A stretch of DNA of 64,000 bases from Thermohalobaculum sp963700775. GTDB taxonomy: Bacteria > Pseudomonadota > Alphaproteobacteria > Rhodobacterales > Rhodobacteraceae. The position numbers were made by a program, and so were the translations under genes. The notes beneath the pieces are model-generated. The model did not search any database. It saw nothing but the letters and a program-made list of their open reading frames with translations, and was not told the origin of the DNA. The DNA lies in NCBI GenBank assembly GCA_963700775.1, contig CAVOYU010000013.1:45871-109870 (forward strand), in the 5' to 3' direction. Below are positions 17,925-27,572 of the stretch, piece by piece (position 1 is the first letter of the stretch; each line of letters opens with the position of its first letter).

Positions 17925-18814
17925 TGATGGAGTTCCTGAACTTCTACCTGATCCCGGGCGTGGTGCTCGGCTGCATCTACGCGCTCGGCGCCATCGGCAT
18001 TTCGCTGACCTTCGGCATCCTGCGCTTCTCGAACTTCGCCCATGGCGACACCATGACACTCGGGGTCTACATCACGCTCAGCCTGATCCACCTGACCGGC
18101 CTGCACCCGCTTGCGGTCGCGCCGGTCGCGATGGCGATCACCGCGGTGCTGGTCCTCGGCATGGACCGGGCGTTCTTCAAGCCGTTCCGGCAGAGCCCAA
18201 CGATCATGATGGTGATCGCCTCCTTCGGGCTCATGCTGATGATCCGCTCGGTGATCCAGTTCTTCTGGGGCGTCCAGCTGCAGGCGCTGCAGACCGGCAT
18301 CGCCCGGCCCTGGGTGCTGCTCGACAGCTTCCGCATCCTGCCAAAGCATGTGCTGATCATCGGCGCGACGGCGGTGCTGATGATGGCGGTGCACCTGCTG
18401 CTGACCCGGACCAAGATCGGCAAGGCGATGCGCGCAACCTCGGACAATCCCGAGCTCGCCGCGCTGACCGGCATCGACACCGAGCAGGTGATCCGCGCCA
18501 CGTGGATCATGGGTGCCTCGCTGGCCGTGGCGGCGGGCGTGTTCCTCGGCCTCGACACCCATGTCGAGACCATGATGGGCTTCAAGCTGCTGCTACCGAT
18601 GTTCGCCGCCGCCATCCTCGGCGGCATCGGCAAGCCTTATGGCGCTGTGGCCGGAGGGCTGGTGATCGGTATCGCCGAGGAGCTCAGCGCCTATCCCTGG
18701 ATCGGCACCGTGCCGCTCCTGCCGCCTGGCTACAAGGCTGGCGTCGCCTTCGCCATCATGGTGGCGATGCTGATCTGGCGCCCGCAGGGCCTGTTCCGCG
18801 GGAGGCAGTTCTGA
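17921..18814 (+). CDS. livH: Branched-chain-type ABC permease (LivH-like)
   Basis: This inner-membrane permease of 297 residues has about eight hydrophobic helices. It begins LIPGVVLGCIYALGAIGISL and contains the conserved LRFSNFAHGDTMTLGVYI segment and the cytoplasmic GKAMRATSDNPELAALTGID loop that contacts the ATPases. It overlaps livF by 4 nt and livM by 1 nt. Confidence 0.93.
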   Translation: MMMEFLNFYLIPGVVLGCIYALGAIGISLTFGILRFSNFAHGDTMTLGVYITLSLIHLTGLHPLAVAPVAMAITAVLVLGMDRAFFKPFRQSPTIMMVIASFGLMLMIRSVIQFFWGVQLQALQTGIARPWVLLDSFRILPKHVLIIGATAVLMMAVHLLLTRTKIGKAMRATSDNPELAALTGIDTEQVIRATWIMGASLAVAAGVFLGLDTHVETMMGFKLLLPMFAAAILGGIGKPYGAVAGGLVIGIAEELSAYPWIGTVPLLPPGYKAGVAFAIMVAMLIWRPQGLFRGRQF

Positions 18815-19848
18815 TGGAGCAGTATTACGGCCTCTTCGTCTACGGCCTCAGCCTGCTGACCATGGGCGGCATCTACGCGGTGATGGCACTGGGGCTGAAC
18901 GTCCAGTGGGGCTTCACCGGACTCTTCAACGCCGGCATCGCCGGATTTTTCGCGGTCGGCGCCTATGTGCAGGCGATTCTCACCACACCGATCTGCCGCG
19001 ACCATCTCGGCTGCTACGACGTGCCGATCCCGCTCGCCATGCTGGCGGCGATGGTATTCTCGGCGGCCGTCGCCTGGGCGATCGCCAAGATCTGCATCCG
19101 GCTCCGCTCGGACTACCTCGCCATCGCTACCATCGGCATCGCCGAGATCCTGCGGCTGGCGTTCAAGAACGAGATCTGGGCCACCAACGGTCCGCGCGGG
19201 GTCAGCCAGATCCCGAAAGCGTTCGAGACCCTGCCGGGCCCCTGGAACGCGCTGGCCTTTCTCGGCATGGTGGCCGCCGTCGTGGGCGTCATCTACCTCG
19301 CACTCGAGCGCGCCCGCACCGCGCCATGGGGCCGGGTGATGACCGCGATCCGCGAAAACGAGACCGCCGCCGCCGCCGCGGGCAAGAACGTCGAGCGCTT
19401 CCGGCTCGAGAGCTTCGTCATCGGCTCGGCACTGATGGGCCTCGGCGGGGCGCTGATGGCGCAGTACCTGAAGCAGATCGACCCCAATGTCTCCGACCCC
19501 CTCACCGCCACATTCCTCGTCTGGGTGATGCTGGTCGCCGGGGGCTCGGCCAACAACAAGGGGGCGATCCTGGGTTCGCTGCTGATCTATGTCGTCTGGT
19601 CGGGGTCCGAGCTTGTCAGCACCCGGTTCCTCACGCTCTTGTCCTCTGATAGCATCGGCGTCCTCACCCATACCGAGGCCGGGGAATGGTCGATCAGATT
19701 TGCCTATTTGCGCGTCTTCCTGATCGGCCTGATCCTGCAGGTGATCCTGCAGATGCGCCCGCAGGGGCTGCTGCCGGAGGTCCGGCCCAAACCGCATCCG
19801 CGCCAGGGGAGCGATCGGGCTCCCGGCGTAACACAAGGGAGTAAGTGA
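18814..19848 (+). CDS. livM: Branched-chain-type ABC permease (LivM-like)
   Basis: This is the second permease, 344 residues. It has N-terminal helices, LNVQWGFTGLFNAGIAGFFA, the SDYLAIATIGIAEILRLA segment and the ATPase-coupling loop WGRVMTAIRENETAAAAAGK. The start ATG overlaps the livH stop (TGATG). The C-terminal 30 residues are hydrophilic and poorly conserved in such proteins. Partner of LivH in one transporter. Confidence 0.93.
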   Translation: MEQYYGLFVYGLSLLTMGGIYAVMALGLNVQWGFTGLFNAGIAGFFAVGAYVQAILTTPICRDHLGCYDVPIPLAMLAAMVFSAAVAWAIAKICIRLRSDYLAIATIGIAEILRLAFKNEIWATNGPRGVSQIPKAFETLPGPWNALAFLGMVAAVVGVIYLALERARTAPWGRVMTAIRENETAAAAAGKNVERFRLESFVIGSALMGLGGALMAQYLKQIDPNVSDPLTATFLVWVMLVAGGSANNKGAILGSLLIYVVWSGSELVSTRFLTLLSSDSIGVLTHTEAGEWSIRFAYLRVFLIGLILQVILQMRPQGLLPEVRPKPHPRQGSDRAPGVTQGSK

Positions 19849-19850
19849 CC

Positions 19851-21053
19851 ATGAAACGTCTGTTGTCCGCGGCCGCTCTGGCCGCAATCGCGACCTCACC
19901 GGCGCTGGCCGGCGAGATCAAGGTGGGCTCGGTCGCCGGTGTGACCGGCCCGATCGCCGAGCTGGTGGCGCCGATCGTCGCCGGCCGCAACCTGGCGGTG
20001 GAGGACATCAACTCGCAGGGCGGGCTGCTCGGCGGCGACACCATGGTGATGGTGCTGTCCGACGGCCAGTGCGACCCGAAGGCGGGCGTTGACGCCGGCC
20101 AGAAGGTGGTCAATGTCGAGCAGGTCGTCGCCATCGTCGGCGCCTCGTGCTCGGGCGAGACCAACGGCATGGTGCAGGCGGTCACGATCCCGGCCGGGGT
20201 GGTGAACATTTCCAACTCGGCGACCGCACCCTCGATCTCGGATCTCGCCGACAACGACCTCGTGTTCCGTACCGCGCCCTCGGACGCCTACCAGGGCGCC
20301 GCGCTGGCCAAGCTCGCCTACGACGCCGGCATCAAGTCGGTCGCAGTGACCTACTCGAACGATGACTACAACGCCGGCATCGCCAAGGTCTTCGTCGCGA
20401 GCTTCGAGTCGATGGGCGGCAAGGTAGCCGCGAATCAGGTGCACGAGCCGAACAAGGCCTCGTACCGCTCCGAGATCGCCACGCTGGCAGGCGGCGGCGG
20501 CGAGGCGCTGGCGCTCTTCGCCTACTACGGCGGCTCGGGCATCACCATCATCAAGAACTCGCTCGAAACCGGCGCCTTCGGCAAGTTCATGGCCGCGGAC
20601 GGCATGTTCGACGTGTCGGTGATCGAGCAGATCGGCGCCGACAATCTGAAGGACAACTACATGGTGACCCAGGCGGCCGCCGACCCGGAGAACGAGAGCT
20701 ACAAGCTGTTCGCCGAGGAGTACAAGTCGAAGACCAAGTTCGATCCGGCCGCACCCTATGCAAGCCACGGCTACGACGCGGCGTTCCTGGTGGCGCTGGC
20801 GATCGAGAAGGCCGGCGCCGCCGACCGCGCGAAGATCTCGGCCGCGCTGCGCGAGGTTGCCAACGCGCCCGGCGAGGTGATTCGCCCCGGCGAGTGGGAG
20901 AAGGCCAAGAAGCTGATCGCCGAGGGCAAGGACATCAACTACGAGGGCGCCTCGGGCCCGGTCGACTTCGACGACAAGGGCGACGTGGCCGGATTCTACT
21001 CGGTGAACACGGTCACCGCCGACGGCACGTACAAGATGGACTACCTGCGCTGA
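19851..21053 (+). CDS. livK: Periplasmic receptor of branched-chain-type ABC transporter
   Basis: A signal peptide (MKRLLSAAALAAIATSPALA) is followed by a type-1 periplasmic binding fold. It begins EIKVGSVAGVTGPIAELVAP and has the first cysteine pair region DGQCDPKAGV with ASCSGETNG further on, as in LivK-like receptors. GGGAG lies 9 nt before ATG 19851; a GTG two codons earlier is less likely. Length is 400. It is the final gene of the liv operon. The ligand is unknown, but the downstream hydantoinase and DAO genes argue for a cyclic amide or N-substituted amino acid and against leucine. Confidence 0.92.
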   Translation: MKRLLSAAALAAIATSPALAGEIKVGSVAGVTGPIAELVAPIVAGRNLAVEDINSQGGLLGGDTMVMVLSDGQCDPKAGVDAGQKVVNVEQVVAIVGASCSGETNGMVQAVTIPAGVVNISNSATAPSISDLADNDLVFRTAPSDAYQGAALAKLAYDAGIKSVAVTYSNDDYNAGIAKVFVASFESMGGKVAANQVHEPNKASYRSEIATLAGGGGEALALFAYYGGSGITIIKNSLETGAFGKFMAADGMFDVSVIEQIGADNLKDNYMVTQAAADPENESYKLFAEEYKSKTKFDPAAPYASHGYDAAFLVALAIEKAGAADRAKISAALREVANAPGEVIRPGEWEKAKKLIAEGKDINYEGASGPVDFDDKGDVAGFYSVNTVTADGTYKMDYLR

Positions 21054-21061
21054 CAGGCTCC

Positions 21062-21085
21062 GGGGCGCCCCTCAGGGGGCGCCCC
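21062..21085 (+). terminator. GC hairpin after the receptor gene
   Basis: Two copies of the self-complementary GGGGCGCCCC separated by four bases can pair into a very stable stem 8 nt after the receptor stop. No T-tract follows. It may attenuate read-through into the hyu genes or protect the receptor mRNA 3' end, which would raise receptor output over permease. Confidence 0.45.
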
Positions 21086-21092
21086 GCTTCCC

Positions 21093-21203
21093 GACGGCCC
21101 GGGCCTGACCCGAGACCCCTTTCCCCATGTCCCGGGCTTGATCCGGAACCACGTGCCGTGATGCACTGACCATCGAGGCCCCGGCTCAAGGCCGGGGCAT
21201 TGG
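21093..21203. repeat. BIME-like cluster of three palindromic repeats
   Basis: Three degenerate copies of one GC-rich element lie between the receptor gene and hyuA. The element has the core GGTYCCSGATCARG followed by CCCGGG or CCGGGG. Two copies are inverted (about 21093-21120 and 21128-21157) and one is direct (about 21176-21203). An inverted plus a direct copy can form one large cruciform. Similar copies lie at 23350-23428 and 57619-57657. Confidence 0.6.
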
Positions 21204-21228
21204 CTTCAAACGCGATGCTCCGAATCCC

Positions 21229-23332
21229 ATGACCAATCCCATCCGACTTGGCGTCGACATCGGCGGCACCTTCACCGACGTGGTGTTGGAGGCGGGCGGT
21301 CGGCTGACCACCGTCAAGGTCCTGACCACCCCGAAAGCGCCCGAGGAAGCCATCATCGACGGCATCGGCAAGGTTTGCGCCGAGGCGGGCGTCGCGCCCG
21401 CCGAAGTCACCCTGATCATCCACGGCACCACGCTCGCCACCAACGCGCTGATCGAGCGGCGCGGCGCGAGCACTGCCCTTGTCACCACGAAGGGCTTCCG
21501 CGACGTGATCGAGATGCGGACCGAGAGCCGGTTCGAGCAGTACGACCTGAACCTCAGGCTCCCGGAGCCCCTGATCGCCCGCAACCACCGCCACGTGCTC
21601 GACGAGCGCATCGGCGCCCAAGGCCAGGTGCTGAAGCCCCTCGACCGCGCCGAGGTCGAGGCGCTGGCCGACCGGCTGAAGCAGGGCGGATACCGGAGTA
21701 TCGCCGTCGGGCTGATGCATGCCTACGCCAACGACGCCCACGAGCGGCTGGTGCGCGAGGTGCTGGCCGAACGGCTGCCCGGCGCGGATATCTCGCTCTC
21801 GTCGGAAGTCTCGCCGCAGATGCGGGAATACGAGCGCTTCACCACGGTCTGCGCCAACGCCTATGTGAAGCCGATGATGCGCGCGTACCTCCGCCGCCTG
21901 ACCGGCAAGCTGGCCGGGATCGGGGCGACGGCACCCGTCATGCTGATGCATTCGGGGGGCGGCATCGTCTCGCTGGAGACGGCAGCGGAGTTCCCGGTGC
22001 GGCTGGTGGAATCCGGCCCCGCCGGCGGCGCGATCTTCGCCGCCGACCTCGCGCGGCGCCACGGGCTTTCCCGCGTGCTCTCCTTCGACATGGGCGGCAC
22101 CACGGCGAAGATCTGCATGATCCGCGACCAGGCGCCGAAGACCGCGCGGGTGTTCGAGGTGGCGCGCAGCTACCGGTTCAAGAAAGGCTCCGGCATGCCG
22201 ATCTCGATCCCGGTGATCGACATGGTCGAGATCGGCGCCGGCGGCGGATCGCTCGCCTCGGTCGAACTCGATGCGCCAGATCAGGGTCGGGCCGGAGAGC
22301 GCCGGATCGGAGCCGGGTCCCGCATGCTACCGGCGCGGAGGCGAACGGCCCGCCGTGACCGATGCGGACCTGGTGCTGGGGCGGCTCGATCCGGAGAATT
22401 TCGCCGGCGGCACGATCCCGCTTTCCGCCGAGGCCGCGGGCGTCGCGGTCGACCGTGAGGTGGGCACGCCCCTCGGCCTCGACCGGACGACTGCGGCCTT
22501 CGGCATCTCGGAGATGGTCGACGAGAACATGGCCAGCGCCGCCCGGGTCCATGCGGTCGAGAACGGCGAGGATCTCGCCGGCTTCACCATGATCGCCTTC
22601 GGCGGCGCGGCGCCGCTGCACGCCGGGCGGCTGGCGCAGAAGCTCGGAATCGACCGTTTCCTGGTGCCGCCCGGCGCCGGCGTCGGCTCGGCCATCGGTT
22701 TCCTGCGCGCACCCTTCAGTTTCGAGGCAACCCGCAGCGCCTATATGCGGCTTTCCGACTACAGCGCCGCGGCGGCGCAGCGGGTGCTGGCGGAGCTGCG
22801 CGACGAGGCCGCCGCCTTCGTGCGAAACTGCGAGCCGGACGCCGCGATCGAGTACGAGGCGCGGGCCTACATGCGCTATGTCGGCCAGGGCTGGGAGATC
22901 CCGGTGGACTTCGGTGCGGAGGATTCGGCCGACCCGTCGCGCGAGCGCTGCCTGCGGCTGTTCGAGGACGCCTACCGCACGCTCTTCGGCCGCATCGTCG
23001 ACGGGGTCGACATCGAGGTGACGAGCTGGGCCGTGAAGGCCGGCACCCCCCTGCCCCGGTCCGAGGCGGTGGCCCCCTCGGGTACCGGGACCGAGGTCGA
23101 GGCCGAGGCGGAGCGGCCGCTCTTCGACCCCGCCCTCGGCCACGAGGTCGATGCCCGCATCGTCGCCCGCAACCGGATGGCCGCCAGCCAGCGCATTGCC
23201 GGGCCGGCCATGATCACCGAGCGCGAGACGACGGTGGTGATCCCCTCGGGCTTCACCGCGACGATGCGGGCGGACGGCAGCATCGAGGTGACGCGCGAGG
23301 CGGCGGCCAATGAACGGGAGGCTGCGGAATGA
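21229..23332 (+). CDS. hyuA: Hydantoinase/5-oxoprolinase subunit A, one frameshift
   Basis: This is the ATP-dependent ring-opening subunit of the HyuA/OplA family. It has an N-terminal actin-like ATP site LGVDIGGTFTDVVLEAGG, a HGTTLATNALIERRG motif and the second ATPase motif SFDMGGTTAKICMI, with the C-terminal hydantoinase domain to residue 700. Near 22270 one extra A shifts the frame in ASV/MRQIRVGPESAG; removing it restores the normal 700-residue length. Partner of HyuB, 118 nt downstream. Members act on 5-oxoproline, hydantoins, N-methylhydantoin or, with acetone carboxylase-type relatives, ketones. No strong ribosome site is visible. Confidence 0.9.
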
Positions 23333-23349
23333 GCCTTTCGCCGCTCTGC

Positions 23350-23428
23350 CATGCCCCGGACCTGATCCGGGACCAAACGCAGCCGCGTCCCATTCCACGA
23401 GGTCCCGGCTCGGGGGCCGGGTCGTCGG
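23350..23428. repeat. Inverted pair of palindromic repeats between hyuA and hyuB
   Basis: An inverted copy (about 23350-23375) and a direct copy (about 23399-23428) of the same element as at 21.1 kb fill the gap between hyuA and hyuB. Their opposed orientation allows a long imperfect stem. Confidence 0.55.
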
Positions 23429-23450
23429 ACCCTTTCGCGAAGGTGAGGCC

Positions 23451-25133
23451 ATGACCACCCATTCTCAGGTCGCCATGCAGGTGATGTGGAACCGCCTGAT
23501 CTCGGTTGTCGAGGAGCAGGCCCGCGCCCTTGTCCGCACCGCCTTCTCAACCTCGGTGCGCGAGGCGGGCGACCTGAGCGCCGGGGTCTATGACCTCCAG
23601 GGCCGGATGCTGGCCCAAGCCGTCACCGGTACGCCCGGCCATGTCAACGCCATGGCCGAGTCGGTCGCCCATTTCATGCGCGAGATCGGCACCGAGAACA
23701 TGCGCGAGGGCGACGTCTACATCACCAATGACCCCTGGATGGGCACCGGCCACCTGCACGACATCACCGTCGTCACCCCCTCGTTCCACAAGGGCCGGCA
23801 TGTGGGCTATTTTGCCTGCACCGCCCATGTGGTCGACATCGGCGGGCGCGGCTTCGGGGCGGACGGCAACTCGGTCTACGAGGAGGGGCTGCTGATCCCG
23901 ATCATGCCCTTCGCGCGTGCCGGCGAGGTAAACCGGGATCTGGTCAAGATCGTTCGGAACAATGTCCGCGAGCAGGACCAGGTGGTGGGCGACATCTACG
24001 CACTCGCCGCCTGCAACGAAACCGGGCACCGGCGGCTGATCGAGATGCTGGATGAGTTCGGCCTCGACGGGCTCGAGGAAATCTCGGCCTTCATCCTCGA
24101 GCACAGCTACCGCGCCACCACCGAGCGCATCGCCGCCCTGCCCCGCGCGATCGCGGTCAACGAGATGACCATCGACGGCTACGCCACTCCGATCCACCTC
24201 GCGGTGCGGCTCGACATCCGCGAGGACCGGATCCTCTGCGATTTCGACGGCACGTCGGCGGTCGACCCCAAGGGCATCAACGTGCCATTGGTCTACACCA
24301 AGGCCTATGCCTGCTACGGCCTCAAATGCGCCATTGCGCCCGAGATCCCGAACAACGCGGCCTCGCTGGCGCCGTTCGAGATCTCGGCGCCCGAGGGCTC
24401 GATCCTCAACGCCCCCCACCCGGCGCCCGTTGCGCTCCGCCACGTGATCGGCCACATGATTCCGGACACGGTGCTGGGGGCGCTCCACAGGCTGAGGCCG
24501 GGAACGGTGCCGGCCGAGGGCTGCGGCAGCTTGTGCAACTTCCAGCTCAGCCTGCGACCGGTACGCGGCGGCAATGCACCCCCGGATGCGCGGCGGGCCG
24601 AGGTGCTGATGTTCAACTGCGGTGGCTCGGGCGCGCGGCCGGAGATCGACGGGATGAACGCGACCGCCTTCCCCTCCGGCGTGATGACCATGCCGGTGGA
24701 GGCGACCGAGCACACCGGCCCGGTGATCATCTGGCGCAAGGAGCTCCGGCCCGACTCGGGCGGCGCTGGCCGGCAGCGGGGCGGGCTCGGTCAGTACATG
24801 GAGATTGGCGCCTTGCCGGGCCACGAGTTCGACTTCTCGGCGATGTTCGACCGGGTCCGCCATCCGGCGCGAGGGCGCGAGGGCGGCGGGCCGGGCGGGA
24901 TGACCGGGTTCACTCTCGACGACGGCACGGTCATGCGCGGCAAGGGACGCCAGCATATCCCGGCCGGGCGGCGGGCGCTGCTGGCCCTGCCGGGGGGCGC
25001 CGGCTACGGCGATCCGAAGTCCCGCGACCGGGCGACGGTGCGCCGCGACGTGGAACTCGGCTACATCTCGCGCGAGGCGGCGATGCGGGATTACGGACTG
25101 TCGATCAGCGACCTTCCGGAGGACGCGCAATGA
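23451..25133 (+). CDS. hyuB: Hydantoinase/5-oxoprolinase subunit B
   Basis: This is the 560-residue catalytic partner of HyuA. It begins VAMQVMWNRLISVVEEQA, followed by FSTSVREAGDLSAGVYD and the conserved ITNDPWMGTGHLHDITV, and has a C-terminal glycine-rich PGGAGYGDPKSRD. The ATG at 23451 follows AAGGTGAGGCC; the same frame is open to 23310 but runs through the repeat pair. It overlaps the FAD oxidoreductase by 4 nt, so these two are translated together. Confidence 0.93.
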   Translation: MTTHSQVAMQVMWNRLISVVEEQARALVRTAFSTSVREAGDLSAGVYDLQGRMLAQAVTGTPGHVNAMAESVAHFMREIGTENMREGDVYITNDPWMGTGHLHDITVVTPSFHKGRHVGYFACTAHVVDIGGRGFGADGNSVYEEGLLIPIMPFARAGEVNRDLVKIVRNNVREQDQVVGDIYALAACNETGHRRLIEMLDEFGLDGLEEISAFILEHSYRATTERIAALPRAIAVNEMTIDGYATPIHLAVRLDIREDRILCDFDGTSAVDPKGINVPLVYTKAYACYGLKCAIAPEIPNNAASLAPFEISAPEGSILNAPHPAPVALRHVIGHMIPDTVLGALHRLRPGTVPAEGCGSLCNFQLSLRPVRGGNAPPDARRAEVLMFNCGGSGARPEIDGMNATAFPSGVMTMPVEATEHTGPVIIWRKELRPDSGGAGRQRGGLGQYMEIGALPGHEFDFSAMFDRVRHPARGREGGGPGGMTGFTLDDGTVMRGKGRQHIPAGRRALLALPGGAGYGDPKSRDRATVRRDVELGYISREAAMRDYGLSISDLPEDAQ

Positions 25134-26341
25134 CCGTGATGCCGATCGTGAAGGAGCCCCGTCACCATGCCTATGACGTGGTGATCGTGGGCGGAGCCAT
25201 CATGGGCTCGTCGCTCGCCTGGTGGCTCTCGGCCGATCCGGGCTTCGGGGGCCGGGTGCTGGTGGTGGAGCGGGACCCAGACTACCGCACCGCGTCCTCG
25301 GCGCTCAGCGCGAGCTGCATCCGGCACCAGTACTCCAACGCCATCAACGTGAAGATTTCGATGTTCGGCACTGACTTCGTTCGGAATTTCCGAGAACGGC
25401 TCGGCGGCGATCCGGAGATTCCCGAGATCGTGCTGAAGGAGATCGGCTATCTGTTCCTGGCGACGCCGCAGGGCGTGCCGGTGCTGGAGTCGAACCAGGC
25501 GGTCCAGCGAGGCTGCGGCGCGGCGACGATGCTGATGACGCCGCCCGAGATCAAGGCGCGCTTCCCGTTCTATAATGTCGACGACATCGTCATGGGCAGT
25601 TTCAACCCGGTCGGCGAGGGCTGGTTCGACGGCGCCACCATGATGCAGTGGTGGCGCAGGAAGGCCCGTCAGAACGGCGTCGAATACATCCGGAACGAGG
25701 TGACTGCGATGGAGCGCCGCGGCGGCAGGATCGAGAACGTGACCCTGGCCACGGGCGAGACGGTCGCCTGCGGCACCGTGGTGAACGCCTCGGGGCCGCA
25801 GGGCGGCCGCACCGCGGCGATGGCCGGGATCGAGCTGCCAGTGGTGCCGCTTAAACACTCCCTGTTCGTCTTTGACTGCCGTACACCGCTCGGCCAACCG
25901 CTGCCGCTGACCATCGACCCCTCGGGCATCCACTGCCGGTCCGAGGGCGAGTTCTACCTTGCCGGCGCCCCGGCACCCGAGGGAACGGTCACCGATCCGG
26001 ACGATTTCGACGTGGACTACCCGGAGTTCGACGAGCAGATCTGGCCGGTGATGGCCAACCGGGTGCCGGCCTTCGAGTCGATCAAGCTCGTGCGCGCCTG
26101 GGCCGGGCATTACGACTACAACCTGCTGGATCAGAACGCGGTGATCGGCCCGCATCCGGAGGTGACGAACTTCTTCTTCATCAACGGGTTTTCCGGCCAT
26201 GGCCTGCAACAGGCGGCGGGCGCCGGGCGGGCGGTCTGCGAACTGATCGTTGATGGCGGCTTCCGGACTCTGGACCTGAGCGAGCTTTCCTATACCCGCA
26301 TAGCCGAGGGCCGGCCATTCCTGGAACTGGCGATCATCTGA
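25130..26341 (+). CDS. DAO-family FAD-dependent oxidoreductase
   Basis: This is a flavoprotein of 403 residues. Its N-terminal dinucleotide fold is VVIVGGAIMGSSLAWWLS (about 18-35). It has a long substrate domain and a C-terminal GFSGHGLQQAAGAGRAVCEL segment that closes the FAD site. The layout is that of sarcosine/dimethylglycine-type oxidases and FOXRED1-like proteins. Because it is coupled to hyuB, I infer that it oxidises an N-substituted amino acid released after ring opening. The substrate is not evident from the sequence, and no carbamoylase is present. Confidence 0.88.
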   Translation: MTVMPIVKEPRHHAYDVVIVGGAIMGSSLAWWLSADPGFGGRVLVVERDPDYRTASSALSASCIRHQYSNAINVKISMFGTDFVRNFRERLGGDPEIPEIVLKEIGYLFLATPQGVPVLESNQAVQRGCGAATMLMTPPEIKARFPFYNVDDIVMGSFNPVGEGWFDGATMMQWWRRKARQNGVEYIRNEVTAMERRGGRIENVTLATGETVACGTVVNASGPQGGRTAAMAGIELPVVPLKHSLFVFDCRTPLGQPLPLTIDPSGIHCRSEGEFYLAGAPAPEGTVTDPDDFDVDYPEFDEQIWPVMANRVPAFESIKLVRAWAGHYDYNLLDQNAVIGPHPEVTNFFFINGFSGHGLQQAAGAGRAVCELIVDGGFRTLDLSELSYTRIAEGRPFLELAII

Positions 26342-26357
26342 CCGGGCCGCAGGGTTT

Positions 26358-27377
26358 TCAGCCGGGCCCGGCCGCACGGTACGCGGCCGGCGTCGACCCG
26401 GTCCAGCGCTTGAAGGCGTGGTTGAAGGTGCTGACCTCGCCGTAGCCCAGCAGAAAGGCGACCTCGGTCAGGCTGAGGCGGCTCTGGCGCAGGTAGCGGG
26501 TGGCAAGCTCGCGGCGGATCTCCTCGACGATGGCATGGAACGAAGTCTCCTGCTCCGCAAGCCGGCGCGAAAGGGTGCGCGGGCTCAGGCCGAGCTCTGC
26601 GGCGACTGTGGCCAGCATCGCCTCGCCATTGGTCAGCCGGTCGGCAACCAGGCGCTCGATGCGTTCGACCAGCGAAGGCGCGCGCACGGGGCTCCGCGCC
26701 AGCATGTCCTCGCAGCAGCTGCGCAGGACCTTCAGCAATCGGTTGTCCGCGGTCGACAACGGCAAGGCGAGGTCGGAAAGCCGGAACTCGACGGTGTTCG
26801 CCGGTGCGCCGAAGCCGACCGGGCAGCCAAAATAGTCGTCGAACGCCGCGGTCTGCTCATCGCGAACATGGGCAAAGGTCAGTGACATCGGCGCGACCCG
26901 GCGGCCGGCGCCCGAGCGGATGGCGCGGATCAGGTTCGAGGCTGCGAACTCGATGCATTGCCTCGCGGGCTCGCCTGATACTCCGTGGAACCACCAGGTC
27001 ACCCGGCCATGTGTCTCCAGCCGGTCGACATCGATCTCGGAGGCGTCGCTGAACACGCGGCGGTAGCGCGCAAGGTTCTTCAGCCCATCGAGGATGGTCG
27101 GCGAGGAAAGCCCTACATAACCGAGGAGGCCAGCGTCCCGAACATCGCGGGTCTGCCCGAAATGGAGCCCGCAGCAAGGATCGCCTGTCCGCTGTGCCGC
27201 CGCCTCGAAGAAGGCGGCGTGGAGGGCGAAAGGGATTCGCGCGCCATCGACCTCGATGCCGCGATGGTCGATGCCAAGGGCTGCCAGCATCCGCTTTGCC
27301 GGATGGCCCTGGTCGCGCAACTCCGCTGCGAGCTGCCGGACCCAGACCGCGTCGTGCTTGGGCGAACCCTGCGGCAC
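26358..27377 (-). CDS. AraC-family transcriptional regulator
   Basis: The product has 339 residues. The N-terminal Arabinose_bd-type effector domain (about 20-200, PF12625-like) is followed by a two-helix-turn-helix AraC domain (about 235-335). Its first helix region is ERIERLVADRLTNGEAMLATVAAELGLSPRTLSRRL (helix-turn-helix at the end), and its second ends YGEVSTFNHAFKRWTGSTPA. The GTG at 27377 follows AGGAGG by 6 nt. It converges on the hyu/DAO genes, with 16 nt between stops, and is the natural candidate for their regulator. Direct repeats lie upstream of its own start. Confidence 0.9.
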   Translation of the reverse strand: MPQGSPKHDAVWVRQLAAELRDQGHPAKRMLAALGIDHRGIEVDGARIPFALHAAFFEAAAQRTGDPCCGLHFGQTRDVRDAGLLGYVGLSSPTILDGLKNLARYRRVFSDASEIDVDRLETHGRVTWWFHGVSGEPARQCIEFAASNLIRAIRSGAGRRVAPMSLTFAHVRDEQTAAFDDYFGCPVGFGAPANTVEFRLSDLALPLSTADNRLLKVLRSCCEDMLARSPVRAPSLVERIERLVADRLTNGEAMLATVAAELGLSPRTLSRRLAEQETSFHAIVEEIRRELATRYLRQSRLSLTEVAFLLGYGEVSTFNHAFKRWTGSTPAAYRAAGPG

Positions 27378-27420
27378 CGATGCCTCCTGCCAAGTCCGGG
27401 ACCGCGGCCCAGCATAGGGT

Positions 27421-27451
27421 ATTGGCAGCAATTCTCAACAGATTGGCGGCA
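27421..27451 (-). promoter_or_regulatory. Direct repeats upstream of the AraC-type regulator
   Basis: ATTGGCAGCA (27421-27430) and ATTGGCGGCA (27442-27451) are direct repeats with a 21-bp period, the geometry used by AraC-type proteins that bind two half-sites on one DNA face. They lie 44-74 bp before the regulator's start, suggesting autoregulation. Confidence 0.5.
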
Positions 27452-27572
27452 GATACCAAGCGGCGGACCTACCACGGGTCATACCCTGTGCCAGGGAGAC
27501 GGCAGGCACGGGGAGGCTCGCCCACCTTGGTCACACGCACGCAGCCAGACAGAACCTGGAGTGAGGGACCGG

